Translations under genes and position numbers: made by a program
In this document: positions 34,184-43,383 of the stretch, piece by piece
Layout: each line of letters begins with the position of its first letter
Numbering within the stretch: the stretch's first letter is position 1
Notes under the pieces: model-generated
The model's input: only the letters and a program-made list of their open reading frames with translations
Database searches by the model: none
What the model was told of the DNA's origin: nothing
NCBI RefSeq assembly: GCF_001046875.1
Contig: NZ_HF571038.1
Span: 929,435 to 980,851, forward strand
From: Nostocoides jenkinsii Ben 74
GTDB taxonomy: Bacteria; Actinomycetota; Actinomycetes; Actinomycetales; Dermatophilaceae
Length of the DNA: 51,417 bases
Reading direction: 5' to 3'

Positions 34184-34741
34184 TCAGTCCAGCGCTATCC
34201 AGTAGCGGCGAACGGCGCGCCCGTCACTTCCGGCGGTCACGACGTCCTGCAGAACCCCGCCGTTCGCCTCGATCACCCTGGCCGAGGCGGCGTTGTCGTC
34301 GTCGCAGGTGAGGAGGACCTTGGCGAGGCCGAGGTCGTCGCGGCATACGGTCAGCGCTTGGCGCAACGCCTCCCTGGCGAAGCCCTGCCCCCGTGCCGAC
34401 GGACGCACGCCGTAGCCGATGTGTCCGCCTTCGGTGGCCAGGAAGTCGGTGAGGTGGTGGCGGATGGCGAGTGAACCCACATACTCCCCGTCGTGGTCCA
34501 TCCAGAGATAGGTGCACGGCACCCATCCGGGTGGGAGGTCCGCATTTGGGTCACGGCGACGCGCGACGAAGTCGGCGAATCCGTCAGGCGTTTCCAGGTC
34601 GGCCCGACTCCATGGGTGCTCCATGCCGGCCTCGTCCAACCAGACCCATCGGCCGTCGCCATGCCTGATCTCGTCGGCGAACTCATCCACCGCAGCGAGA
34701 TAGGAGCGCTGCAATCGAGTGTCCGGAGGGATGAGGCGCAT
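34184..34741 (-). CDS. GNAT family N-acetyltransferase
   Basis: A 185-residue GNAT protein. The acetyl-CoA loop is VRPSARGQGFAREALRQAL (about 112-130, R/Q-x-x-G-x-G/A pattern), with YVGSLAIRHHL as beta-strand 4 and ARVIEANGGVLQD as motif B. Acceptor unknown; it resembles predicted acetyltransferases of the ElaA/YkkB-like group. On the minus strand TACGCT lies six bases before the ATG at 34741, so it is probably leaderless; the longer frame to 35053 overlaps pcrA and is rejected. Confidence 0.85.
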   Translation of the reverse strand: MRLIPPDTRLQRSYLAAVDEFADEIRHGDGRWVWLDEAGMEHPWSRADLETPDGFADFVARRRDPNADLPPGWVPCTYLWMDHDGEYVGSLAIRHHLTDFLATEGGHIGYGVRPSARGQGFAREALRQALTVCRDDLGLAKVLLTCDDDNAASARVIEANGGVLQDVVTAGSDGRAVRRYWIALD

Positions 34742-34747
34742 CCGCTG

Positions 34748-34753
34748 AGCGTA
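34748..34753 (-). promoter_or_regulatory. -10 hexamer TACGCT of the leaderless GNAT gene
   Basis: On the minus strand TACGCT is followed by six bases and ATG 34741. It decides the start codon of the acetyltransferase. Confidence 0.6.
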
Positions 34754-34798
34754 GTGAGCGACGAGGCCGGGGCGGACGCAGTTGTCGGTAGCTCGACG

Positions 34799-34804
34799 TA
34801 GGGT
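34799..34804 (+). promoter_or_regulatory. pcrA: -10 hexamer TAGGGT of pcrA
   Basis: TAGGGT lies ten bases before ATG 34815, predicting a 5' untranslated leader of only about four bases. The sequence GGGCGAG just before the ATG is a poor ribosome-binding site. Confidence 0.5.
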
Positions 34805-34814
34805 TGCGGGCGAG

Positions 34815-37229
34815 ATGACGACCCTGTTTGACGAGTTCCCGGAGTGGTCCGCGGACGTGACGGCCACGGGCATACCGACCTGGGCGATGACCGACGAGGG
34901 CCCGGCGCGGGCCCTCGGTTCGGCGAGCCCGCGGGCGGCACGCAAGCCTGCCGATCCGGAGGCGCTGCTTGGCGGGCTCAACCCACAGCAGCGCGCCGCT
35001 GTCGTGCACGAGGGATCGCCGCTGCTCATCGTGGCCGGTGCCGGCTCGGGCAAGACCCGGGTGTTGGCGCACCGGATTGCCTTCCTGCTCGGGCATCGCG
35101 GTGTGCAGCCCGGTCAGATCCTCGCCATCACCTTCACCAACAAGGCGGCGGCCGAGATGCGCGAGCGGGTCGAGGGCTTGGTCGGGCCGCGCGCCAAGGC
35201 CATGTGGGTCATGACCTTCCACTCTGCCTGCGTGCGCATTCTGCGCCGCGAGGCCACCAAGGTGGGCCTGAAGTCGAGTTTCTCCATCTATGACGCCGCC
35301 GACAGCCAGCGGCTCATGGCCTTGGTGCTGCGCGATCTCGATCTGGACCCGAAGCGCTACAACCCGCGTGCGTTCTCGCATCGGGTCAGCAACCTCAAGA
35401 ACGAATTGATCGATGAGGAGACCTACGCCTCGCGGGTCGGCACCGAGGAACCCGCGCCGGGGGCGACGCAGCAGGAGAGCCTGCTGGCGCAGGCATACTC
35501 GATGTATCAGCGGCGGCTCCGGCAGGCCAATGCCCTCGACTTCGACGACCTGATCATGACGACGGTCAACATCCTGCAAGCGTTCCCGGATGTGGCCGAG
35601 CACTACCGGCGGCGGTTCCGCCACGTTTTGGTCGATGAATATCAGGACACCAATCACGCGCAATATGTCCTCGTCCGAGAGTTGGTCGGCGGCCACGGCT
35701 CCAGCCGCCGCCCGAGCGACGGCCCGCAGGTCCCCCCAGGCGAGCTCGTCGTCGTCGGGGACGCCGATCAGTCGATCTATGCCTTCCGCGGGGCCAGCAT
35801 CCGCAACATCGAGGAGTTCGAGGGGGACTACCCCGACGCCAAAACTATTCTGCTGGAGCAGAATTATCGGTCAACGCAAACCATCTTGCGGGCCGCCAAC
35901 TCGGTCATCACCAACAACGGCAGTCGTCGCGAGAAGCGGTTGTGGTCGGAGGCGGGCGATGGCGCGGCCATCGTGGGCTATGTCGCCGACAACGAGCACG
36001 ACGAGGCCGGCTTCATCGCCCGCAGCATCGACCGGCTCGGCGACGATCACGGCGTCCAGCCCAAGGATGTCGCCGTCTTCTATCGCACCAATGCTCAGTC
36101 CCGGGCGATCGAGGAGATCTTCGTTCGCGTCGGCTTGCCCTACAAGGTGGTCGGCGGCACGAGGTTCTACGAGCGACGCGAGATCAAAGACGCGCTCGCC
36201 TACTTGCGGGTGCTGGCCAACCCGGCCGACACGATCAACCTCAGGCGCATCCTCAACGTGCCCAAGCGCGGCATCGGCGATCGGGCCGAGGCGTGCGTGG
36301 CTGCCCTGGCCGAGCGGGAGCGCATCCCGTTCGTCGCGGCGCTCGGGCGGGCGGCCGATGCGCCCGGAATCGCGACCCGGTCGGTGACTGCGATCACCGG
36401 GTTCACCTCGTTGCTGGAGAGGCTGGGTCGCATCCGCGATGAGGGGGAGGGCGTGGCGCCGCTGCTCGAAGCGGTGCTCGATGAGTCAGGTTATCTGCGT
36501 GAGCTTCGGGCCAGTCTCGACCCGCAGGACGAGACGCGGCTGGAGAACCTCAACCAGCTCATCTCCGTGGCCCGTGAGTTCGATGAGACCCGGATGGAGA
36601 CCGGCGAGGTCATCTCGTTGGACGACTTCTTGGAGCAGGTCTCCCTCGTCGCGGACGCCGACGAGATCCCGGACAACGAGGAGGGCGGCGGCGTCGTGAC
36701 GCTGATGACCCTCCATACGGCCAAGGGGTTGGAGTTCCCGGTCGTCTTCTTGACCGGTATGGAGGACGGCACCTTCCCGCACATGCGTTCGCTTGCCGAC
36801 GCCAAAGAGTTGGAGGAGGAGCGGCGCTTGGCCTATGTCGGCATTACCCGCGCGCGGGAGCGACTGCATGTCTCGCGGGCGACAGTTCGGCGCGCGTGGG
36901 GGAGCCCGCAATACCAACCCGCCTCACGCTTCCTCGACGAGATTCCGGCCGACCTGATCGACTGGGAGCGGCTGGTGGAGGCCTCGGCGCGCAGTGTGGA
37001 GGCGCCGTCACTGGCCCGCCTCGCCGCGCAGCCGGGGGTGCGCTCGCCCGGGACCAAGCCGATCCTGGCGCTGTCGGAAGGTGACCGGGTGAGTCATGAC
37101 TCGTTCGGTCTTGGCACGGTCATACGCATCGATGGGGTGGCCGACAAGACCGTAGCGCATGTGGACTTCGGGGGGGATTCGGGCGTGAAACGGTTGCTGC
37201 TGCGCTACGCCCCGCTCGTCAAACTCTGA
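34815..37229 (+). CDS. pcrA: ATP-dependent DNA helicase PcrA/UvrD1
   Basis: An 804-residue superfamily 1A helicase for DNA repair and replication restart. Motif I AGAGSGKTRVL (about 78-88), motif II VDEYQDTNHAQY, motif III VVGDADQSIYAFRGA, motif IV LEQNYRSTQTIL, motif V/VI VTLMTLHTAKGLEFPVVFL and EERRLAYVGITRARERL are all intact. The C-terminal Tudor-like domain (GDRVSHDSFGLGTVIRIDG) binds RNA polymerase in PcrA/UvrD1. It matches M. tuberculosis uvrD1, which is likewise followed by a convergent M23 peptidase and sucCD. Confidence 0.97.
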   Translation: MTTLFDEFPEWSADVTATGIPTWAMTDEGPARALGSASPRAARKPADPEALLGGLNPQQRAAVVHEGSPLLIVAGAGSGKTRVLAHRIAFLLGHRGVQPGQILAITFTNKAAAEMRERVEGLVGPRAKAMWVMTFHSACVRILRREATKVGLKSSFSIYDAADSQRLMALVLRDLDLDPKRYNPRAFSHRVSNLKNELIDEETYASRVGTEEPAPGATQQESLLAQAYSMYQRRLRQANALDFDDLIMTTVNILQAFPDVAEHYRRRFRHVLVDEYQDTNHAQYVLVRELVGGHGSSRRPSDGPQVPPGELVVVGDADQSIYAFRGASIRNIEEFEGDYPDAKTILLEQNYRSTQTILRAANSVITNNGSRREKRLWSEAGDGAAIVGYVADNEHDEAGFIARSIDRLGDDHGVQPKDVAVFYRTNAQSRAIEEIFVRVGLPYKVVGGTRFYERREIKDALAYLRVLANPADTINLRRILNVPKRGIGDRAEACVAALAERERIPFVAALGRAADAPGIATRSVTAITGFTSLLERLGRIRDEGEGVAPLLEAVLDESGYLRELRASLDPQDETRLENLNQLISVAREFDETRMETGEVISLDDFLEQVSLVADADEIPDNEEGGGVVTLMTLHTAKGLEFPVVFLTGMEDGTFPHMRSLADAKELEEERRLAYVGITRARERLHVSRATVRRAWGSPQYQPASRFLDEIPADLIDWERLVEASARSVEAPSLARLAAQPGVRSPGTKPILALSEGDRVSHDSFGLGTVIRIDGVADKTVAHVDFGGDSGVKRLLLRYAPLVKL

Positions 37230-37340
37230 GGGGACCTGCGAATTTACGGATGGGTCCTCGGAAGCCTCGCCAACGCCACCCCCGCAGGCCGCGCCAACAA
37301 GGACGTCGCCGGCGGCTGACAACCGTCTGGCGGTTCGAGG

Positions 37341-38114
37341 TCAGCCGATCTTGACGCCGTGCTTCTGCAGCCACGCCATCGGGTCGACCGGGTCGCCGCC
37401 CTTGGGGTGCATCTCCAGGTGCAGGTGCGGGCCGGTGGACTGGCCGGTGTTGCCGCTCTTGCCCACATACGTGCCGGGGCGCACCTGCTGACCGACCTTG
37501 ACGTCGATCTCGCTCATGTGCGCGAAGTAGGAAACGGTGCCGTCCCAGTAGGTGATCTCGATCTTGTTGCCGTAGCCACCGCCATTGCCGGCCTTGGTCA
37601 CAACGCCGCTCGACATGGCGAACAGGCTCGTCCCGACGGGGGCGCCGAAGTCGAGGCCGGCGTGCAGGCGGCCCCAGCGGGGGCCGAACCGCGAGGTCAG
37701 GTTCGGGTGCTTGATCGGCATGACCCAGCGGTGCGCGGCGGCGAGGCGCTTGGCCTTCAGTGCCTTGGCCTTGCGCTCGGCCGCAGCCTTGCGGGCGGCG
37801 GCTTCGGCGCGGGCGCGCTCTTCCTTCTGACCCTGCGCCAATGAGACGGCGGAACGGCTGGCGACCTGGCGGCTGGCGAGCTCCGCGCTTTCGGCGCGGG
37901 CGGCGGCAGCCTGAGCGGCCGCGGTGTCGGTGGCGGCTGCGTTGATCGCTCCGACCGCGAGCGCCTGCGTGCCGCCGGCGGTGTAGGCGATCGCCGAGCC
38001 GGAGAAGGTCGTGGCGATGCCGAGACCGAGAAGGGCGGGGCCGACCAGGACACGACGCACCAAGTGGTGGGAGGTGTTCCGGGCAGGGCGCGATTGACCG
38101 TCGGGATTGGCCAC
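37341..38114 (-). CDS. M23 family cell-wall metallopeptidase
   Basis: A 257-residue exported peptidase. A basic N-terminus and membrane/signal segment (about 20-45) are followed by an Ala/Glu/Lys-rich coiled coil (about 60-120) and a LytM/M23 domain (about 130-255) with zinc ligands in RLHAGLDFGAP (His, Asp) and GPHLHLEMHP (HxH). It cuts peptidoglycan cross-bridges. GTG 38114 has AAGGA eight bases upstream. It corresponds in position to M. tuberculosis Rv0950c. Its promoter carries a GTAACG-N5-GTCACG direct repeat resembling an MtrA box. Convergent with pcrA. Confidence 0.93.
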   Translation of the reverse strand: MANPDGQSRPARNTSHHLVRRVLVGPALLGLGIATTFSGSAIAYTAGGTQALAVGAINAAATDTAAAQAAAARAESAELASRQVASRSAVSLAQGQKEERARAEAAARKAAAERKAKALKAKRLAAAHRWVMPIKHPNLTSRFGPRWGRLHAGLDFGAPVGTSLFAMSSGVVTKAGNGGGYGNKIEITYWDGTVSYFAHMSEIDVKVGQQVRPGTYVGKSGNTGQSTGPHLHLEMHPKGGDPVDPMAWLQKHGVKIG

Positions 38115-38436
38115 GGGGGAGGTCCTTACAAACGGGGGCAGGGGGACGCTGACGAAGGCAGAAATCGGGGGGACGCCTCGTTGCGTCGGCAATTGCTTGA
38201 CAACGAGAGTAGCGTGACGGATTCGTTACACAAAATTCGGGCCAGCTGACTTGTGGGCAGGGCCGACCCCCGTGATAACGCGCGAACCCCCTCGCCAACC
38301 ACTTGGCTGCCCCCTAGCACGCACCTTCGGCGGCGCCGCGAAATTGGCCCCCAACCGCATGCCCGGCTGCGGCGTCGTAAGGTTTGTGACGACGATTGCA
38401 GTGCCGCTGCGGCATCCGGGGTGGGGAGGAGCGGGT
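38115..38436. other. Divergent intergenic region M23 peptidase / ECF sigma factor
   Basis: This 322-base region holds the M23 promoter with the MtrA-like repeat (38206-38233), a leader of about 85 bases for the M23 gene, and on the right the leader of the sigma factor gene with TAAGGT at 38378-38383 as a possible -10 and GGAGGA at 38425 as its ribosome-binding site. I see no riboswitch-like conserved core in the M23 leader. Confidence 0.55.
38206..38233 (-). promoter_or_regulatory. Promoter of the M23 peptidase gene with MtrA-like direct repeat
   Basis: On the minus strand the -35 TTGTGT (38233-38228), a 16-base spacer and the -10 TACTCT (38211-38206) form a reasonable promoter. The spacer contains the direct repeat GTAACG-AATCC-GTCACG (38229-38213 core), which fits the known consensus of the response regulator MtrA, two GTnACn hexamers five bases apart. 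It overlaps the -35, which would allow either control mode. Confidence 0.5.
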
Positions 38437-38931
38437 ATGCCGGTTGCCCTCGTCGGCGCCGACGAGTTCGCCGTCCGAGAGATCTACCAGGCCCACTACG
38501 GCACCCTCGTGGGGTGGACCACCCGACTGGTCGGCGACCGCGACCTCGCGCACGACTTCGCCACGGAAGCGTTCATCCGACTGCTGCGCCACTGGGGTGA
38601 GGTCGCCGAGCCGCGCGCCTGGCTCTACACCGCCACCGCCAACCTCGTGCGTGACCACTGGCGCAAGCGGGGGCGGGAGGCCACGGCATACGGCAAGGTC
38701 GCCTATGACCTCGAAACGACCAGCACCCCCGATGTTGCCACCACGGTGACCGTCCGCGAGGCCGTCCTCGGCCTGCCTGACCGGCTCCGCGTCGCCGTGA
38801 TGCTGCACTACTTCGCCGACCTGACCGTCGCTCAGGTGGCCGCCCAAATGGGCAAGTCCGAGGGCGCGGTCAAGCGCGACCTCTGGGAGGCCCGAGGCAA
38901 GCTCGCTGTGATTTTGGAAGGTGCCCGATGA
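38437..38931 (+). CDS. ECF sigma factor (RNA polymerase sigma-70 family)
   Basis: A 164-residue sigma factor. Region 2 (about 10-75) includes YQAHYGTLVGWTTRLVGDRDLAHDFATEAFIRLLRHW; region 4 (about 100-155) includes LPDRLRVAVMLHYFADLTVAQVAAQMGKSEGAVKRDLWEARGKL. The ATG is preceded by GGAGGA at six bases; the long upstream frame is rejected. Its stop overlaps the Asp-box protein start (ATGA), so the second gene is probably its anti-sigma or sensor partner. Confidence 0.92.
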   Translation: MPVALVGADEFAVREIYQAHYGTLVGWTTRLVGDRDLAHDFATEAFIRLLRHWGEVAEPRAWLYTATANLVRDHWRKRGREATAYGKVAYDLETTSTPDVATTVTVREAVLGLPDRLRVAVMLHYFADLTVAQVAAQMGKSEGAVKRDLWEARGKLAVILEGAR

Positions 38932-40331
38932 ACGGCCATGACCCGATCGAGGAGTTCTTTGCGCGAGAACGCGCGGCGATCACCCGTGAGCCGGCCGACG
39001 ACGAGCGCTGGCAGCAGATCGTCGCCGCCGGTCGCCGAGGTCGCAGCCAGCGGTGGCGCACCTTCGCCGCTGCCGCAGCGGCGGCCGTCCTTGTCGGCGG
39101 TGTCGGGTATGCCGTGGGCCGCGGTGTCGACGCCGGTGGCACCGGGACCGTAGCCGGACACGGTGCCTCCACGACGAGTTCCCTAAGTTCCGCGCCAAGT
39201 CAAACCTCCACCCCGCCCCCGCTGGTCACCCCGAGTAGGCCGGCCAAGACCGAAGACACGATCGCGAGCACCCCGTCCTCGACGCCCGTCACCGGCGCCT
39301 TGCCGATGCCCCAGACGTTCAAGGCGCTCTCGATGTCCCAGGCCGACGGCAACACGGTCTTCGCCCTCGGGGTCAGCCGCTGCACGGATAAGGAGTGCCT
39401 GGTGGTCGCGCGCTCCCAGGACAACGGCGGGACATGGAAGCGCGTCGCGACCGTCACCACCGGCGCTCCGTCGACCGCCGGCACCGGCGTCAACGGCTCC
39501 TTCTCCCAGATTCGTATGGCGAACGCCACCACCGGCTGGATCTTCGGCGACGCGCTGCTCCAGACTCGCGACGGCGGACTCACGTGGACGGCCTATGACC
39601 ACGCTGGCGCCAGCGTTCTCGACGTCGCCGTCGACGGCGACACGGCCGCCATCGTCAGCAGCGTCGACCCGTGCGATGGGAAGAGCTGCGGCGGGGACCT
39701 TCAGCTCCAGTTCGCCCCGGTTGCCGCCGCGCAGGCCAAATCGGACCCGGTTTCCCTCGGTGTGACCAATGCCACGAAGGCCTCGATCGCCTGGTGGAAG
39801 GGTCGCGCCATTGTGTCGACGCTGGCCGACGGGGCGACCTCGACCGTGGTGGTCGATCCGATCAGTGGCCCCAGCACCGTCGATGCCGGATGTCCCGCTG
39901 GTGCCGCGACCACGATCGTGCGCCCCGGCTCGGGCAACACTCTGCTCGCGATGTGCCAGGTCCCCGAAGCCGGCGGAACGACCGCGCTCACCATCCGGAT
40001 CTCCGACGACGACGGCGCGACCTGGGCTGCGTCCGGCGAGGCGACCACGCTGGTCGCGGCCCCGATCACCAGCTTCGCGGCCACCGATCCGGACCACATC
40101 GTGGCGCTGGCCGGCGGCGAAACCACCTTCCACGGCGACCTCGTGCGCACCGCCGACGGCGGCAGGCACTGGGCCGTCGTCTCCAACCCCGGCCTTCCCG
40201 AGAGCGGCTGGCGGTGGGTCGGGGCCCCCGGCCCGGATTGGTTCTATCTCCTGCCGGTCGACGGCGCCAAGGGCTACTACTGGTCCCACGACAAGGGCGC
40301 CACCTGGGCCTGGACGGATATGGCCGGCTGA
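38928..40331 (+). CDS. Membrane protein with extracellular Asp-box (BNR) propeller, putative ECF sensor/anti-sigma
   Basis: A 467-residue protein: an acidic/basic cytoplasmic N-terminus (1-44), one membrane helix (about 46-66), a Ser/Thr/Pro linker (to about 120) and an extracellular beta-propeller with five Asp-box repeats of the form SxDxGxTW ([40 protein letters not shown]). It overlaps the upstream sigma factor by four bases. The short cytoplasmic region is the only part that could touch the sigma factor. No classical zinc anti-sigma motif (HxxxCxxC) is present. Anti-sigma function is inferred from position. Confidence 0.8.
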   Translation: MNGHDPIEEFFARERAAITREPADDERWQQIVAAGRRGRSQRWRTFAAAAAAAVLVGGVGYAVGRGVDAGGTGTVAGHGASTTSSLSSAPSQTSTPPPLVTPSRPAKTEDTIASTPSSTPVTGALPMPQTFKALSMSQADGNTVFALGVSRCTDKECLVVARSQDNGGTWKRVATVTTGAPSTAGTGVNGSFSQIRMANATTGWIFGDALLQTRDGGLTWTAYDHAGASVLDVAVDGDTAAIVSSVDPCDGKSCGGDLQLQFAPVAAAQAKSDPVSLGVTNATKASIAWWKGRAIVSTLADGATSTVVVDPISGPSTVDAGCPAGAATTIVRPGSGNTLLAMCQVPEAGGTTALTIRISDDDGATWAASGEATTLVAAPITSFAATDPDHIVALAGGETTFHGDLVRTADGGRHWAVVSNPGLPESGWRWVGAPGPDWFYLLPVDGAKGYYWSHDKGATWAWTDMAG

Positions 40332-40386
40332 TCCCTCAAGCCGCCGATTGCCACCCCTTCGGTCGGAACCAGCCGCCCGGACCCTC

Positions 40387-40392
40387 TAGGCT
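40387..40392 (+). promoter_or_regulatory. sucC: -10 hexamer TAGGCT of sucC
   Basis: TAGGCT lies 46 bases before GTG 40439, giving a leader of about 40 bases with AAGGACG (40423-40429) as ribosome-binding site. It shows that sucC has its own promoter separate from the Asp-box gene. Confidence 0.5.
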
Positions 40393-40438
40393 CGGAGCCG
40401 ACCCTGCAGCATCGACGCAAGCAAGGACGGAACCCAGC

Positions 40439-41641
40439 GTGGACCTTTACGAGTACCAGGCGCGTGACATCTTCGAGCAGCACGGCGTGCCCGTGCTCGT
40501 CGGAGCCACCGCCACCACCCCGGCGGAGGCTCGGGCCGCCGCGGAGACTGTCGGCGCCAACAGCGGCGGGGTCACCGTCGTCAAGGCCCAGGTCAAGACC
40601 GGTGGACGAGGCAAGGCCGGCGGCGTCAAGGTCGCCAAGACCGCCGACGAGGCCGAGCAGTATGCCGAGCAGATCCTTGGCATGGACATCAAGGGCCACA
40701 CGGTCAAGACCGTGATGATCGCCCAGGGCGCCCAGATCGCCGAGGAGTACTACTTCTCGATCCTGCTCGACCGCGCTAACCGCACCTATCTCGCCATGTG
40801 CTCCAAGGAGGGCGGCATGGACATCGAGACTCTCGCGGTCGAGCGCCCCGAGGCTCTGGCGCGGATCGCGGTCGACCCCAATGTCGGCATCGACGAGGCC
40901 AAGGCTCGCGAGATCGTCGAGGCGGCCAGCTTCGAGGCCGAGACCGGCGACAAGATCGTCCCGGTCCTGCAGAAGCTATGGGAGGTCTATCGCGACGAGG
41001 ACGCGACCTTGGTCGAGGTCAACCCGCTCGTCCAGACGGCCGCCGGTGACATTGTCGCGCTCGACGGCAAGGTGTCGATCGACGGCAACTCCGACTTCCG
41101 TCACCCCGAGCACGAGGCCTTCGTCGATCACTCCAAGACCGACCCACTGGAAGTCCTGGCGATCGAGCGCAACCTCAACTACGTCAAGCTTGATGGCGAT
41201 GTCGGCATCATCGGCAATGGTGCCGGCTTGGTCATGAGCACCCTCGACGTGGTCGCCTATGCCGGCGAGGAGTTCGAGAATGCCGACGGCAACCACCCCA
41301 AGCCCGCCAACTTCCTCGACATTGGCGGCGGCGCCAACGCCGAGGTCATGGCCAACGGCCTCGATGTGATCTTCGAGGACAAGCAGGTCAAGGCCGTCTT
41401 CGTCAACGTCTTCGGCGGCATCACCGCCTGCGATGCGGTCGCCGACGGCATCGTCAAGGCCTACGGCATCCTCGAAGGCCACGGCAAGTCGCCCAAGCCG
41501 CTGGTCGTGCGCCTCGACGGCAACAACGCCGAGGAGGGCCGCCGAATCCTCGACGAGGCCGCCCTGCCGCTACTGGAGCGCGTCGACACGATGGACGGCG
41601 CCGCGCGCCGCGTCGCCGAACTCGCCGCCGCGGCCAACTGA
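40439..41641 (+). CDS. sucC: Succinyl-CoA synthetase (ADP-forming) beta subunit
   Basis: A 400-residue TCA-cycle enzyme subunit. It starts [19 protein letters not shown], as SucC proteins do; the ATP-grasp domain (about 20-240) has [16 protein letters not shown], and the C-terminal ligase domain has [13 protein letters not shown] and [20 protein letters not shown]. With SucD it makes ATP (or GTP) from succinyl-CoA. GTG 40439 has AAGGACG about nine bases upstream; the long upstream frame is antisense/out-of-frame to the previous gene. sucD follows after 38 bases. Confidence 0.97.
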   Translation: MDLYEYQARDIFEQHGVPVLVGATATTPAEARAAAETVGANSGGVTVVKAQVKTGGRGKAGGVKVAKTADEAEQYAEQILGMDIKGHTVKTVMIAQGAQIAEEYYFSILLDRANRTYLAMCSKEGGMDIETLAVERPEALARIAVDPNVGIDEAKAREIVEAASFEAETGDKIVPVLQKLWEVYRDEDATLVEVNPLVQTAAGDIVALDGKVSIDGNSDFRHPEHEAFVDHSKTDPLEVLAIERNLNYVKLDGDVGIIGNGAGLVMSTLDVVAYAGEEFENADGNHPKPANFLDIGGGANAEVMANGLDVIFEDKQVKAVFVNVFGGITACDAVADGIVKAYGILEGHGKSPKPLVVRLDGNNAEEGRRILDEAALPLLERVDTMDGAARRVAELAAAAN

Positions 41642-41679
41642 ACGCAACTGACCCAGGGATAAGGACGGCATACACAGCC

Positions 41680-42570
41680 ATGGCAATCTTTCTCACCGAG
41701 AACTCCAAGGTCATCGTTCAGGGCATGACCGGCTCCGAAGGTATGAAGCACACCACGCGCATGCTCGCGTCGGGCACCAATGTGGTCGGCGGGGTGAACC
41801 CGCGTAAGGCGGGCACGACGGTCGACTTCCCCGAGGGCAAGCAGGTGCCGGTCTTCGGAACCGTCGCTGAGGCGATGGCCGAGACCGGCGCCGATGTGTC
41901 GGTGCTCTTCGTGCCTCCGGCCTTCACCAAGGCCGCCGTCATCGAGGCGATCGACGCCGGGATCGGCCTCGCGGTCGTCATCACCGAGGGTGTCGCGGTC
42001 AAAGACACCGCGGAGTTCTACAACTACAGCCTCGGCAAGGGCACCCGGATCATCGGCCCCAACTGCCCCGGCCTGATCAGCCCCGGGAAGTCGAATGCGG
42101 GCATCATCCCCGCCGACATCGCCGGCCCGGGCAAGATCGGCCTGGTCTCGAAGTCGGGCACCTTGACCTATCAGATGATGTTCGAGTTGCGCGACTTCGG
42201 CTTCTCCACCGGCGTCGGCATCGGCGGTGACCCGATCATCGGCACCACCCACATCGACTGCCTTGAGGCCTTCGAGAACGACCCCGAGACGGTGGCGATC
42301 GTGATGATCGGCGAGATCGGTGGCGACGCGGAGGAGCGGGCCGCGGCATACATCAAGGACAACGTGACCAAGCCGGTCGTCGGCTATGTCGCCGGCTTCA
42401 CCGCACCCGAGGGCAAGACGATGGGCCACGCCGGTGCCATCGTCTCCGGCTCGTCCGGCACCGCGCAGGCCAAGAAGGAAGCCCTCGAAGCCGCCGGGGT
42501 CAAGGTCGGCAAGACCCCCTCGGAGACCGCCGCGCTCATGCGCGAGATCATGCAGGGCCTCTCCGCCTGA
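41680..42570 (+). CDS. sucD: Succinyl-CoA synthetase alpha subunit
   Basis: A 296-residue CoA-binding and ligase subunit. The CoA-binding domain starts [43 protein letters not shown] (about 247-270) holds the phosphorylated His. AAGGACG lies 13 bases before the ATG. It is followed by a strong hairpin at 42587-42617, which closes the sucCD operon. The order pcrA-M23-sucC-sucD matches M. tuberculosis. Confidence 0.97.
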   Translation: MAIFLTENSKVIVQGMTGSEGMKHTTRMLASGTNVVGGVNPRKAGTTVDFPEGKQVPVFGTVAEAMAETGADVSVLFVPPAFTKAAVIEAIDAGIGLAVVITEGVAVKDTAEFYNYSLGKGTRIIGPNCPGLISPGKSNAGIIPADIAGPGKIGLVSKSGTLTYQMMFELRDFGFSTGVGIGGDPIIGTTHIDCLEAFENDPETVAIVMIGEIGGDAEERAAAYIKDNVTKPVVGYVAGFTAPEGKTMGHAGAIVSGSSGTAQAKKEALEAAGVKVGKTPSETAALMREIMQGLSA

Positions 42571-42586
42571 CCTGCTCACCGACAAC

Positions 42587-42617
42587 CCGCCCGGTGCCCT
42601 TAAGGGGTGCCGGGCGG
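42587..42617 (+). terminator. Intrinsic terminator-like hairpin after sucCD
   Basis: Stem CCGCCCGG (42587-42594) with CCGGGCGG (42610-42617), continued after a two-base internal mismatch by CCC/GGG; loop around TTAAG. It lies 16 bases after the sucD stop and seven bases before the stop of the convergent peptidase gene, so it may serve both. No U-run. Confidence 0.7.
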
Positions 42618-42624
42618 TCGCCGT

Positions 42625-43260
42625 TCAGGCCAAGAGCACCAGCAGTGCGCCCGCGACCATCGCCGGGCCGAAAGCGATCCGCGAGCGCCGCGTGGCGCGA
42701 CGGGTGAGCAGCAGCAGGCCGGCGGCGACGCCGGCGAGGAGGAAGGCGGCATACAGCCCGACGAGGACGGCGCTCCAGCCGAACCAGCCCAGGAGGAGCC
42801 CTAGCAACCCCGCCAGCGTGACGTCCCCCCGGCCCAGGGATCGGCGCGAAAGCCAGTGCAGCACATAGAAGAACAGCCAGGACGCCGCTGCTGCCTCCAC
42901 GGCCCTCCCAAGCGCGGCCCAGTCGTCAGCCGCCCATGAGCAGAGCGCCAACAGCACGGCGAAGGCCGGGTAGGCCGGCCAGGTCAGCAGCCGCGGGAGG
43001 CGGTGCACGTCGAGGTCGATCGCGGCGAGGGCGACCAACACAACAACCGCCACGGCAACGGTCAGCGGCACGATCAGGGGCAGATCGTCCAGTCGCCAGC
43101 CGGCGATCGCGGCCAGCGCGGCGCTCAGTGCGGGCACCCAGGCCAGGTTGCGCGGCGCCCGGGTGTCCTCAGCGACGCGATGCCCGCCGGCAGCCACGAA
43201 CCGGTATGCCGCGAGGCCGCCACCGAGCCCGACCGCGCCGGCCAGCACCGTCCCCACCAT
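42625..43260 (-). CDS. A24 family prepilin peptidase-like membrane protein
   Basis: A 211-residue polytopic protein. The two catalytic aspartates of type IV prepilin peptidases are present: AAIDLDVHRLPRLLTWP (first Asp, about 80-95) and SLGRGDVTLAGLLGLLLGW (GxGD, about 142-160). The cytoplasmic Cys-rich methyltransferase domain of PilD is missing, so it is the short peptidase-only type. No pilin or secretion ATPase gene is in the window, so its substrates lie elsewhere. Confidence 0.87.
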   Translation of the reverse strand: MVGTVLAGAVGLGGGLAAYRFVAAGGHRVAEDTRAPRNLAWVPALSAALAAIAGWRLDDLPLIVPLTVAVAVVVLVALAAIDLDVHRLPRLLTWPAYPAFAVLLALCSWAADDWAALGRAVEAAAASWLFFYVLHWLSRRSLGRGDVTLAGLLGLLLGWFGWSAVLVGLYAAFLLAGVAAGLLLLTRRATRRSRIAFGPAMVAGALLVLLA

Positions 43261-43383
43261 CGTCAGATCCCCCGAACTCGATCACGTCACACCCGAACAC
43301 GCCACACCACCGATTCCGAGGGTATGCCGAGGGCTCGCCTCGCGCGCGCCGAGCCGGGTGAGCCTGTGGATAACCGGGCGGCC

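Noticed and set aside
37321-37335. AACCG-TCTGG-CGGTT hairpin near the M23 stop
   Set aside because: A five-base-pair stem is expected by chance in this composition.
38115-38205. ydaO (c-di-AMP) riboswitch in the M23 leader
   Set aside because: Such riboswitches often precede actinobacterial cell-wall hydrolases, but I see no matching conserved core or the expected pseudoknot elements in this 85-base leader.
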